From: Thiobacillus sp. UBA6205
GTDB lineage: Bacteria > Pseudomonadota > Gammaproteobacteria > Burkholderiales > Thiobacillaceae
DNA length: 12,312 bases
Direction of reading: 5' to 3'
Assembly: GCA_002421825.1 (NCBI GenBank)
Contig: DISR01000040.1
Coordinates: 1 to 12,312, forward strand
Every line of letters starts with the position of its first letter. The stretch's first letter is position 1. Shown here piece after piece: positions 1 to 5,962 of the stretch. The notes below the pieces were generated by a model. That model was not told the origin of the DNA and made no database searches. It saw only the letters and a list, made by a program, of their open reading frames with translations. The position numbers were made by a program, and so were the translations under genes.

Positions 1-392
1 GCCTTGCCGCTCCACAGCATGGTGTAGGCGATTTCCTCGTTGCCGTTTTCACAAAGCTCCAGCACTTGCTGGAACAGGGGCTGGAAGGTCTCGGAGCGGT
101 GCGACTGTTCGTGCTGTTCGAAGGACTGCCAGAAAGTCACGATCAGCGCTTCCTTGCCCTTGAGCGGGTCTTCCACCGCCTGGCCGATGGTGGAGCCTTC
201 GTTGGAAATGGCGCCGCTGTTCAGCGCGACGAAGCCGCCGACGAAGCCGGTGTCGGAATGGTAGGTCTTGACGTTCTCGCACAGGTAGGCCACCCGCTCC
301 TGCAGGTCGTCCACGCTGTACTCGGGCTTGAGGATGACACGGTTAACCGTGACCACGCCGTCGGTGTTGAAGCCGGGAATCAGTCCGCTCAT
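1..392 (-). CDS. sulfur oxygenase/reductase-like protein (N-terminal 130 residues; runs off the window)
   Basis: The frame is open from ATG at 392 to the window edge, so only the N-terminus is visible. An AGGAG ribosome site lies at 400-404, 7 nt before the ATG, which supports this start. The protein has features I associate with sulfur oxygenase/reductase: a lone Cys38 followed by a GFVGG motif at 49-53 (like the catalytic Cys31 and following GFVG of archaeal SOR), an aromatic-Trp pair (Phe87-Trp88), then HEQSH at 94-98, matching the HExxH-spaced histidine pair that binds the mononuclear iron, followed by a Leu-Phe...Leu-Cys segment at 106-114. SOR disproportionates elemental sulfur with oxygen in the cytoplasm. 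The third iron ligand and the C-terminal half are outside the window. Overall identity to known SORs looks modest, so it could be a divergent member or another ferredoxin-like dimeric barrel protein (monooxygenase-like). The family assignment is from memory of motifs, not from a search. Confidence 0.55.
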   Translation of the reverse strand, partial: MSGLIPGFNTDGVVTVNRVILKPEYSVDDLQERVAYLCENVKTYHSDTGFVGGFVALNSGAISNEGSTIGQAVEDPLKGKEALIVTFWQSFEQHEQSHRSETFQPLFQQVLELCENGNEEIAYTMLWSGK

Positions 393-424
393 GTTCGTTC
401 TCCTGTCAAAAAATAGGATAGAAA

Positions 425-486
425 TGACTTATTTGCTCATAAGCCTTACAGCAATGCCTAATATAGATACCTGAGTAAATAAGTCA
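425..486. repeat. 15-bp inverted repeat around the SOR-like promoter
   Basis: TGACTTATTTGCTCA at 425-439 is the reverse complement of TGAGTAAATAAGTCA at 472-486 with a single mismatch. The right arm is the core of the IscR-like site. The left arm lies downstream of the predicted transcript start (about 452), so the two arms could be two operators for one regulator, placed before and after the start point. The outer flanks of the left arm fit the IscR consensus poorly. Confidence 0.6.
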
Positions 487-487
487 A
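460..487 (-). promoter_or_regulatory. sigma70-type promoter of the SOR-like gene
   Basis: Reading the minus strand, TTGACT (482-487) and TATATT (460-465) are separated by 16 bp. This puts the transcript start near 452 and gives a leader of about 60 nt before the ATG at 392. It is the best promoter match in the divergent region and is overlapped by the IscR-like operator. Confidence 0.6.
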
Positions 488-491
488 CTAT
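467..491. promoter_or_regulatory. IscR type 1-like (Rrf2 family) operator
   Basis: The 25-bp stretch begins ATACCTGAGT, has the centre AAATA and ends AGTCAACTAT. Compared position by position with the remembered E. coli IscR type 1 consensus (ATASYYGACT-RWWWY-AGTCRRSTAT), it agrees at 23 of 25 positions; the two differences are at positions 9 and 15. It covers the -35 box and spacer of the promoter at 460-487, so a bound regulator would block RNA polymerase there. Whether the actual protein is IscR or another Rrf2 relative cannot be told from this window, which contains no Rrf2 gene. Confidence 0.55.
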
Positions 492-543
492 TCCCGCCCT
501 GAGCCCATGGTTACTGGCCCTGTTTTAATTTCCCCTGTCCGGC

Positions 544-553
544 TTGGTAGAAT
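544..553 (+). promoter_or_regulatory. candidate extended -10 promoter of glyA
   Basis: TTGGTAGAAT contains TG-G-TAGAAT, an extended -10 element (hexamer at 548-553). The upstream -35 region is weak (TTTTAA near 523-528). Transcription would begin near 560, about 28 nt before the preferred glyA ATG, and just downstream of an alternative upstream in-frame ATG at 507, which supports the shorter protein. Confidence 0.4.
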
Positions 554-587
554 TCATCTTTCTGCAAACCCGCCAGGTCCCGATCCC

Positions 588-1835
588 ATGTTTTCCCGCA
601 AGCAAACCCTCGCCCTTACCGACCCCGAACTGTGGGCCGCCATCCAGAACGAAGACAAGCGCCAGGAAGCGCACATCGAGCTGATCGCTTCGGAGAACTA
701 CACCAGCCCGGCGGTCATGGAAGCCCAGGGTTCGCAGCTCACCAACAAATATGCCGAGGGCTATCCCGGCAAGCGCTACTACGGCGGTTGCGAGAACGTG
801 GACATCGTCGAGCAGCTGGCCATCGACCGCGTGAAGGCGCTGTTCGGGGCGGAAGCCGCCAACGTCCAGCCCAACTCCGGTTCGCAGGCCAACCAGGCCG
901 TGTTCATGGCCTTTCTCAAGCCCGGCGACACCATCATGGGCATGAGTCTGACCGAGGGCGGCCACCTCACCCACGGCATGGCGCTCAACATGTCCGGCAA
1001 GTGGTTCAACGTCGTGGCCTACGGCCTGAACGACAAGGAAGAAATCGACTACGACGCCATGGAAGCCAAGGCGCGCGAGCACAAGCCCAAACTCATCATC
1101 GCCGGCGCCTCCGCCTACGCCCTGCGCATCGACTTCGAGCGCTTCGCCAAGGTCGCGAAAGAAATCGGCGCGATATTTATGGTTGATATGGCGCATTACG
1201 CCGGCCTCATCGCCGCGGGCGTCTATCCCAACCCGTTGCCGCACGCCGACATCGTCACTTCCACCACGCACAAGACCCTGAGAGGGCCCCGCGGCGGCAT
1301 CGTGCTGATGAAGGCCGAACACGAGAAGGCGATCAACTCCGCCATCTTCCCCGGCCTGCAGGGCGGCCCGCTCGAGCACGTCATCGCCGGCAAGGCCGTG
1401 GCCTTCAAGGAAGCCGCCAGCAAGGAATTCAAGCACTACCAGGAACAGGTCTGCGCCAACGCCATCGTCATGTGCAAGGTGCTGCAGGAGCGCGGCCTGC
1501 GCATCGTCTCCGGCAGGACCGAATCGCACGTGTTCCTGGTCGACCTGCAGCCCAAGAAGCTGACTGGAAAAGAGGCCGAAGCCCTGCTCGGCCGCGCCCA
1601 CATCACGGTCAACAAGAACACCATCCCCAACGATCCGCAGAAGCCCATGGTCACCAGCGGCATCCGCATCGGCACCCCGGCCATGACCACGCGCGGCTTC
1701 AAGGAAATCGAGGCCGAACTGCTCGCCAACATGATCGCCGACCTGCTCGACGCGCCCAACGACGAAGCCGTCATCGAGCGCGTGAAGGGCGAAGTGGCGA
1801 AACTGACGGCGAAGTTTCCGGTTTACGGAAAATGA
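588..1835 (+). CDS. glyA: serine hydroxymethyltransferase
   Basis: This cytoplasmic, PLP-dependent enzyme converts serine and tetrahydrofolate to glycine and 5,10-methylene-tetrahydrofolate, the main one-carbon source for purine and thymidylate synthesis. The 415-residue product has the usual family length and is recognisable throughout: the N-terminal LIASENYTS, the GYPGKRYYGG loop near 52-61, PNSGSQAN, VDMAHYAGL, and STTHKTLRGPRGG with the PLP lysine at residue 229, followed by FPGLQGGP and the C-terminal SGIRIGTPA. An in-frame ATG at 507 would add 27 residues, but the conserved start pattern (MFS...DPELWAAI), the weak AGG at 575-577 and the candidate promoter inside the extension favour 588. 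It diverges from the SOR-like gene and begins the glyA-nrdR-ribD series. No damage is seen. Confidence 0.97.
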   Translation: MFSRKQTLALTDPELWAAIQNEDKRQEAHIELIASENYTSPAVMEAQGSQLTNKYAEGYPGKRYYGGCENVDIVEQLAIDRVKALFGAEAANVQPNSGSQANQAVFMAFLKPGDTIMGMSLTEGGHLTHGMALNMSGKWFNVVAYGLNDKEEIDYDAMEAKAREHKPKLIIAGASAYALRIDFERFAKVAKEIGAIFMVDMAHYAGLIAAGVYPNPLPHADIVTSTTHKTLRGPRGGIVLMKAEHEKAINSAIFPGLQGGPLEHVIAGKAVAFKEAASKEFKHYQEQVCANAIVMCKVLQERGLRIVSGRTESHVFLVDLQPKKLTGKEAEALLGRAHITVNKNTIPNDPQKPMVTSGIRIGTPAMTTRGFKEIEAELLANMIADLLDAPNDEAVIERVKGEVAKLTAKFPVYGK

Positions 1836-1836
1836 C

Positions 1837-1867
1837 AGTGAAGGGGGAAGGGTGAAGGGGGAAGGGT
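1837..1867 (+). repeat. left terminal repeat, two 14-bp G-rich units (potential G-quadruplex)
   Basis: Two tandem TGAAGGGGGAAGGG units begin 3 nt after the glyA stop. The run has four G-tracts (5, 3, 5 and 3 Gs) separated by 2, 4 and 2 bases, which fits the usual G-quadruplex pattern on the sense strand and in the glyA transcript. It can also pair with the right terminal repeat. Confidence 0.7.
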
Positions 1868-1868
1868 A

Positions 1869-2224
1869 TTGAAGCGCAACCACCGTTCCCTCAATGCCTG
1901 GCAGCAGGCGATGGAACTCGTGGTTGCCGTTTACCAGGCCACTTCAAAATTCCCCCAGAACGAACAATATGGATTGACCAGCCAACTGCGGCGAGCAGCG
2001 GTGTCAGTTCCCGCCAACATCGCCGAAGGGGCTGCGCGAAATGGCAGCAAGGAATTTCTGCACTTCCTCGGCATTGCAAGCGGTTCATTGTCTGACTTGA
2101 TACTCTAATCGACCTGTCCAGACAGCTTGGCTATCTGGAAGACACGGAGGAACTTAACGGGAAGATCGATGATGTAGGTGGGCTGGTAATGGGACTTGCG
2201 TCGTCCATACGCCGCAAACTCTAA
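1869..2224 (+). pseudogene. four helix bundle protein (23S rRNA intervening-sequence protein family), frameshifted
   Basis: The first frame opens with TTG at 1869 and gives the typical family N-terminus: a short basic start, LNAWQQAMELV, then QYGLTSQLRRAAVSVPANIAEG at about 35-56 and FLHFLGIASGSLSDL. It stops at 2106-2108. The expected continuation (DTLIDLSRQLGYLED...) is in another frame from 2099 to the stop at 2222-2224. A missing G at about 2099 (TTGAT where TTGGAT is expected) explains the break. Restored, the product would be 118 residues, normal for the family, whose members form pentameric helical bundles; the role of the stand-alone proteins is unclear, and relatives include Avd of diversity-generating retroelements. 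No Shine-Dalgarno site better than the G-rich repeat precedes it. Sequencing error is the main alternative to true decay. Confidence 0.8.
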
Positions 2225-2255
2225 ACCCTTCCCCCTTCGCCCTTCCCCCTTCACC
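2225..2255 (-). repeat. right terminal repeat abutting nrdR
   Basis: This is the complement of the left repeat, with two 14-bp units at 2226-2239 and 2240-2253. It ends only 1 nt before the nrdR ATG at 2257, so the region where nrdR should have a Shine-Dalgarno sequence is pyrimidine-rich and belongs to the element. Confidence 0.7.
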
Positions 2256-2256
2256 T

Positions 2257-2739
2257 ATGAAATGTCCCTTCTGCGGCCACCTCGACACCCAGGTCATCGA
2301 CTCGCGGGTGAACGACGCCGGCGACACCATCCGCCGGCGTCGCCGCTGCCCCGCCTGCGAAAAACGCTTCACCACTTTCGAGACCGCGGACATCCGCATG
2401 CCGCAGATCATCAAGAGCAACGGCACACGCGAAGAGTTTTCCGAGCCCAAGCTGTATGAAGGCTTCCGCCGCGCGCTGCACAAGCGCCCGGTGCCGACCG
2501 AGCTGGTGGACGAGTCCATCCTGCGCATCCGCCAGAAACTCCTGGCCCTGGGCGAGCGCGAGATTCCTTCGCGCCAGTTGGGCGAGCTGGTAATGCTGGA
2601 ACTCAAGCGCCTGGACAAGGTGGCCTATATCCGCTTCGCCTCGGTGTACAAGAGCTTCCAGGACACCGAAGACTTCCGCGATGTGCTGAAGGACCTGGAG
2701 AAATCCCCGCCGCCCGGCGTGGATGATTTGTTCAAATAA
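2257..2739 (+). CDS. nrdR: transcriptional repressor NrdR
   Basis: NrdR binds tandem NrdR boxes and represses ribonucleotide reductase operons according to ATP/dATP binding. The 160-residue product is full length. It has an N-terminal zinc ribbon (Cys3, Cys6, Cys31, Cys34) with the conserved VIDSR segment and an arginine run at 26-30, then an ATP-cone domain at about 49-139 (IIKSNGTREEFSEPKLYEGFRRAL onward) and the conserved RFASVYKSF. The ATG at 2257 is fixed by the zinc ribbon, but no Shine-Dalgarno sequence precedes it because the IVS-like element's right repeat ends there. It lies between glyA and ribD, a frequent betaproteobacterial order, and shares the window with an anaerobic reductase that it may control. 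I found no clear pair of NrdR boxes upstream of nrdD. Confidence 0.97.
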   Translation: MKCPFCGHLDTQVIDSRVNDAGDTIRRRRRCPACEKRFTTFETADIRMPQIIKSNGTREEFSEPKLYEGFRRALHKRPVPTELVDESILRIRQKLLALGEREIPSRQLGELVMLELKRLDKVAYIRFASVYKSFQDTEDFRDVLKDLEKSPPPGVDDLFK

Positions 2740-2771
2740 ACCAGAAAACCCTTCAAGACATAGCCCCGGAA

Positions 2772-2852
2772 ACAGGGAAGTAAGGGAGGAACGGGAGGAA
2801 AGCCCAAGGCAGTCTATTTTGCTTACTCCCTTACCTCCCCTACCTCCCTGTT
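2772..2852. repeat. imperfect 30-bp inverted repeat between nrdR and ribD
   Basis: The left arm, starting ACAGGGAAGTAAGGGAGG at 2772, is matched by the reverse complement of the right arm ending at 2852 (ACAGGGAGGTAGGGGAGG), with a few mismatches over about 30 bp and a loop of about 18 nt. The transcript could form a long hairpin, but no T-run follows, so it is not a standard intrinsic terminator. Its purine-rich style resembles the IVS-like ends, although the sequence is different. Confidence 0.6.
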
Positions 2853-2857
2853 ATAAG
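2849..2857 (+). promoter_or_regulatory. candidate extended -10 promoter of ribD
   Basis: TG-T-TATAAG is a good extended -10 element at the right edge of the inverted repeat. The -35 region (CTTACC, 2830-2835) is poor. Transcription would start near 2864, about 47 nt before the ribD ATG. A phrase of the CTCTGCGTCTTTGCGCC type follows (2870-2887), similar to dispersed repeats of other genomes. Confidence 0.35.
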
Positions 2858-2910
2858 GTTTTGATTTTCTCTGCGTCTTTGCGCCACTGCGTTCAAGATA
2901 AAATCTGAAA

Positions 2911-3999
2911 ATGTCTTTCACAGCCGACGATCACGCCCACATGGCCCGCGCCCTGCAGCTCGCGGCACGCGGCCTCTACACCACCTCGCCCAACCCGCGC
3001 GTGGGCTGCGTCATCGTCAAGGACGGCAAGATCATCGGCGAAGGCTGGCACCAGAAGGCCGGCGAGCCGCACGCGGAAATCCATGCGCTGATGCAAGCAG
3101 GCATGGCTTCGCAGGGCGCCGCCGTCTACGTCAGCCTCGAACCCTGCGCGCACCACGGCCGCACCCCGCCCTGCGCCGATGCGCTGATCGGCGCCGGCGT
3201 GGCCCGCGTCGTCGCCGCGGCTGAAGATCCCAATCCCAGGGTGTCCGGCCAGGGCCTCGCGCGCATCAAGGCGGCAGGCATTGAAGTCCGGTCTGGCCTG
3301 ATGGAAGCGCAGGCGCGCGAGCTCAACGAAGGTTTCTTCAAACGCATGGTGCTCGGCCATCCGCTGGTGCGCATCAAGACCGCGTCCTCGCTCGACGGCA
3401 AGACCGCGCTGTCCTCCGGCGAATCGAAATGGATCACCGGTGAATCCGCGCGCGCCGACGTGCACCGGCTGCGCGCGCGTTCCTGCGCCATCCTCACCGG
3501 CATCGAAACCGTGCTGGCGGACAACCCGCAGATGAATGTGCGGGGTGTCGAGACCGTGCGCCAGCCGATGAAGGTCGTCGTCGATTCCTGCCTGCGCACG
3601 CCGGCGGATGCCGCCGTCCTGCAGGGCGCGAAAACCCTCATCGCATGCGCCGCCCCGGACGCGAAGAAAGCCGCCGCGCTGGAAGCCGCCGGCGCGGAAA
3701 TCCTCTGCCTGCCAGGCGCCGACGGCAAGGTCGATCTCAATGCCCTGCTCTCGCGCCTCGCGCAGAAGGGCGTCAATGAACTCATGACCGAAGCCGGGCC
3801 AAGACTGAACGGCGCGCTCATCGCCGCCGGCCTCGCCGACGAATGGGTGCAGTATGTCGCGCCCTGTCTGCTGGGTGCTGCTGCGCGGCCGCTGTTCGAA
3901 CTCAATGAGCCTGCCTCCATGCAGCAGCGCCTGAACTGGAAGCTCGTCGACCAGCGCATGCTGGGTGCCGACCTGCGGCTGACCTGGCGCAAGGCATAA
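2911..3999 (+). CDS. ribD: bifunctional diaminohydroxyphosphoribosylaminopyrimidine deaminase / 5-amino-6-(5-phosphoribosylamino)uracil reductase
   Basis: RibD performs the second and third steps of riboflavin synthesis in the cytoplasm, deamination of the pyrimidine and then NADPH-dependent reduction of the ribose. The 362-residue product has the N-terminal deaminase domain (about 1-145) with TSPNPRVGCV at 25-34, the catalytic HAE at 54-56, and the zinc ligands Cys79 and Cys88 in the EPCAHHGRTPPC motif. The C-terminal reductase domain begins near 150 (RIKTASSLDGKTAL, then ITGE, ADNPQMNVR, and EAGPRLNGAL near 295). Length and both active sites are complete. The ATG at 2911 has only a weak purine stretch upstream. 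It follows nrdR by 171 bp containing a long inverted repeat. Other rib genes are not in the window. Confidence 0.97.
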   Translation: MSFTADDHAHMARALQLAARGLYTTSPNPRVGCVIVKDGKIIGEGWHQKAGEPHAEIHALMQAGMASQGAAVYVSLEPCAHHGRTPPCADALIGAGVARVVAAAEDPNPRVSGQGLARIKAAGIEVRSGLMEAQARELNEGFFKRMVLGHPLVRIKTASSLDGKTALSSGESKWITGESARADVHRLRARSCAILTGIETVLADNPQMNVRGVETVRQPMKVVVDSCLRTPADAAVLQGAKTLIACAAPDAKKAAALEAAGAEILCLPGADGKVDLNALLSRLAQKGVNELMTEAGPRLNGALIAAGLADEWVQYVAPCLLGAAARPLFELNEPASMQQRLNWKLVDQRMLGADLRLTWRKA

Positions 4000-4104
4000 A
4001 GGCGAAAGTCAGTCACAGAGAGCACAGAGAAAAAACCCTGCAATAGCTCGGTGACTTGCCCTGATACGCGACAGATATTGGTGGAAAGCGACGACCTCAA
4101 CCCC

Positions 4105-4190
4105 CTGGATCGCCACGGCCCTGCGGGCCTCGCGATGACGTCCCCACCATCGTCATTGCGAGGAGGCGAAGCCGACGTGGCAATCCAGTC
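4105..4190. repeat. REP-like pair, B unit reversed plus A unit forward
   Basis: 4105-4140 is a reversed B unit (CTGGATCGCCACGG...GCGATGACG) and 4151-4190 is a forward A unit (CGTCATTGCGAGG...GGCAATCCAGTC). Each is itself an imperfect hairpin (ATCGC/GCGAT or ATTGC/GCAAT closing pairs), and the two together form a larger inverted repeat with CTGGAT/ATCCAG ends. Copies recur in three other gaps. Confidence 0.8.
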
Positions 4191-4229
4191 AAATGAAAGT
4201 ACATTCGCGAATCCATGGAATGGGGTTTT

Positions 4230-4265
4230 CTCTCTGTGCTCTCTGTGTTCTCTGTGTTCTCTGTG
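4230..4265 (+). repeat. four tandem 9-bp units
   Basis: CTCTCTGTG, CTCTCTGTG, TTCTCTGTG and TTCTCTGTG follow one another exactly, then GCTTGGGG. The array ends 17 nt before the methyltransferase start codon, so changes in copy number would alter its leader. Confidence 0.85.
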
Positions 4266-4282
4266 GCTTGGGGTAAATAATT

Positions 4283-5035
4283 TTGGCGAATTTCAAGGAC
4301 CACTTCTCGGAAGTCGCGGCGCGCTACGCCGAGTTTCGTCCGACTTATCCCGCAGAACTCTTTGCCTGGCTGGCAAGCCTGTGCGAAGAACATGATTGCG
4401 CCTGGGACTGCGCCACCGGCAGCGGCCAGGCGGCGGCCGGGCTGGCAAGACACTTCAAACAGATCATCGCCACCGACGCCAGCGCGGAGCAGATCGCCCA
4501 CGCCGACGGGCCAGCCAATGTGAGCTTTCGCGTGGCGCCCGCCGAAGCCGGCAGGCTCGCGGATCACAGCATCGACCTCGTCACCGTCGCACAAGCCGCA
4601 CACTGGTTCGTCCTGCCGCGCTTTTTCGCCGAAGCGCGGCGCGTGCTGAAGCCCGACGGCGTGCTGGCGCTGTGGGGCTACGGCCGCCTCGACCTGCCCG
4701 CCGGCATGGACGCAATTTTCCAGCGCTTCTACGGCGAGACAGTCGGCCCTTACTGGCCGCCGGAACGCAAATGGATCGACGACGGCTACCGTTCGCTGGA
4801 TTTTCCGTTTACGGAAATCAGCGCGCCGGATTTCTTCATCGAAGTGGAATGGGATCTGCCGCGCCTGCTGGATTACCTCTCCACCTGGTCGGCGGTGAAG
4901 CACTATCGCGCCGGCAAGGGCAGCGACCCGCTGCCCGCCCTAATGACCGAACTGCAGCCCTTGTGGGGCAACCCCGCTACTGTGCTGCAGTTGAAATGGC
5001 CGCTGTTCCTGCGCGTCGGCCGCCGCCGGGGCTAA
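4283..5035 (+). CDS. class I SAM-dependent methyltransferase
   Basis: The 250-residue protein has a Rossmann-type methyltransferase domain: N-terminal FSEVAARYAEFRPTYP (8-23), glycine motif I as DCATGSGQ at 42-49, the acidic end of strand 2 at Asp65 (ATDAS), then a motif II/III region (DLVTVAQAAHWF) and RVLKPDGVLALWGYG, typical of the Tam/UbiE-like and yeast Tmt1-like small-molecule methyltransferases. The substrate cannot be inferred. In this frame a stop (TAA) at 4274-4276 rules out a longer start, and the only usual start codon before motif I is TTG at 4283, with GGGG about 10 nt upstream. Its leader is repeat DNA. The 3' end overlaps nrdG by 4 bp, tail to tail (stop codons share 5032-5035). 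Confidence 0.9.
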   Translation: MANFKDHFSEVAARYAEFRPTYPAELFAWLASLCEEHDCAWDCATGSGQAAAGLARHFKQIIATDASAEQIAHADGPANVSFRVAPAEAGRLADHSIDLVTVAQAAHWFVLPRFFAEARRVLKPDGVLALWGYGRLDLPAGMDAIFQRFYGETVGPYWPPERKWIDDGYRSLDFPFTEISAPDFFIEVEWDLPRLLDYLSTWSAVKHYRAGKGSDPLPALMTELQPLWGNPATVLQLKWPLFLRVGRRRG

Positions 5036-5733
5036 ACCACGCGCAGCGAAAAGTCCTCGAACATGTTCGCAACGCCATCGCCCACGCGCTGCAGCGGCTG
5101 CGCTCGCGTTGCGTGATGGCACAGGTATTCGTCACGGCAGCCCTGGCTGCGGAAAGCCTGCACGACGTAACGCTGCACGCCGCGCCCGGCCAGATCATGC
5201 GCCATTTCGACGACTTCCTCGTCCGTCAGCAAGGCCGGATGCACGGTGGTGCGGATTTCGTAATCCACGCCCGAGGCCAGCAGCAGGTCCAGGCTTTCCT
5301 GCACCGGTTCGCCGCTGCCCTTCACGCCGGTAATGCGCGCGTAGTCCGCGATCGGGGCTTTCACGTCCATGCCCGCCCAATCGACGAGCGGCAACACCGC
5401 CGCCAATCTTTTCGGATACATGCCGCCGGTGTGCAGGCCGATCTTGTAGCCGAGCGCACGCACTTCGCGCATGGCGTCGGGCAGGTTCGCCTGCAGGGTC
5501 GGTTCGCCGCCCGAGAACACCACGGCATCGAGCAGGCCCTGGCGCCGTTCGAGAAAGGCCAGAACGTCCGCCCAGGCAATTTCGCTGTTCGATTGTGCCG
5601 GGATCAGGTCGGGGTTGTGGCAATAGCCGCAGCGCCAGGGGCAACCCTGGCAGAAAACCACCGCGGCCAGTTGACCCGGCCAGTCGGTGGCGGACAGCGG
5701 TGTGACGCCGCCGACTCTGAGGGAAGCGTTCAT
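5032..5733 (-). CDS. nrdG: anaerobic ribonucleoside-triphosphate reductase activating protein (radical SAM)
   Basis: NrdG uses a [4Fe-4S] cluster and S-adenosylmethionine to create the glycyl radical on NrdD under anoxic conditions. The 233-residue protein starts LRVGGVTPLSATDWPG, typical of the NrdG2 branch, and carries the radical-SAM cysteines at 31, 35 and 38 (CPWRCGYC), preceded by an extra Cys28, then FSGGEPTLQ for SAM binding and DVKAP further on. The ATG at 5733 is the only plausible start; its purine-rich GGTAAGGAA is almost against the ATG, closer than ideal. It is downstream of nrdD and the glycyl-radical fragment on the same strand but separated from them by 254 bp of REP-like repeats. 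It overlaps the methyltransferase end by 4 bp. Confidence 0.93.
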   Translation of the reverse strand: MNASLRVGGVTPLSATDWPGQLAAVVFCQGCPWRCGYCHNPDLIPAQSNSEIAWADVLAFLERRQGLLDAVVFSGGEPTLQANLPDAMREVRALGYKIGLHTGGMYPKRLAAVLPLVDWAGMDVKAPIADYARITGVKGSGEPVQESLDLLLASGVDYEIRTTVHPALLTDEEVVEMAHDLAGRGVQRYVVQAFRSQGCRDEYLCHHATRAQPLQRVGDGVANMFEDFSLRVV

Positions 5734-5744
5734 TTCCTTACCTT

Positions 5745-5962
5745 GTCATGCGAGGAGACGTGGCACCGCCGACGAAATTCTGAATTGGTATTGCCGAGCT
5801 TGATTCAGCTGGATTGCCACGGCCCTGCGGGCCTCGCGATGACGGATTTGGCGTCATTGCGAGGAGGCGCAGCCGACGCGGCAATCCAGTCAAACTTGGC
5901 CAGGCCTTGCCTAACTGGATCGCCACGGCCCACCAAAAATCAAGACGGGCCTCGCGATGACG
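5745..5962. repeat. REP-like cluster between the glycyl-radical ORF and nrdG
   Basis: There are four units: a shortened A copy at 5745-5765 missing its central GCGAAGCCG; a reversed B-like unit at 5809-5844; a forward A unit at 5852-5891; and a reversed B unit at 5915-5962 enlarged by about 15 bp (ACCAAAAATCAAGAC) inside its hairpin tip. The decamer GACGAAATCA follows at 5959-5968 and recurs at 5981-5990, where it includes the stop codon of the glycyl-radical ORF. No coding signal is seen in this gap. Confidence 0.8.

Larger units (their letters stand above)
1837..2255. mobile_element. IVS-like element: four-helix-bundle gene between 31-bp inverted repeats
   Basis: The left end (1837-1867) and the reverse complement of the right end (2225-2255) agree at 29 of 31 positions. 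Each end consists of two exact or near-exact 14-bp units, TGAAGGGGGAAGGG (1839-1852 and 1853-1866) and its complement (2226-2239 and 2240-2253). Only the frameshifted 23S-IVP-type gene lies between them. Intervening sequences in 23S rRNA genes encode this protein family and are bounded by complementary ends; this copy sits instead between glyA and nrdR. Calling it a mobile element is inference, since target-site duplications are not clear. Confidence 0.55.
4014..4265. repeat. composite intergenic repeat: CTCTGTG-type inverted ends enclosing a REP pair
   Basis: This fills most of the 283-bp gap between ribD and the methyltransferase, in which I see no gene. The left arm at 4014-4037 (CACAGAGAGCACAGAGAAAA and four more bases) is complementary, with about one mismatch over 22 bp, to 4226-4247 on the right. 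Between them lies the REP-like pair at 4105-4190. The right arm continues into the 9-bp tandem array. Such CTCTGTG phrases are widespread intergenic repeats in many bacteria, but their origin is not known to me. Confidence 0.65.

Noticed and set aside
507..587. N-terminal extension of glyA from ATG 507
   Set aside because: The added residues are not found in the family, and the candidate promoter lies inside the extension.
525..1883. Long minus-strand open frame opposite glyA
   Set aside because: It is a shadow of high-GC codon use in glyA; the protein is low-complexity His/Gly/Asp-rich with no domain.
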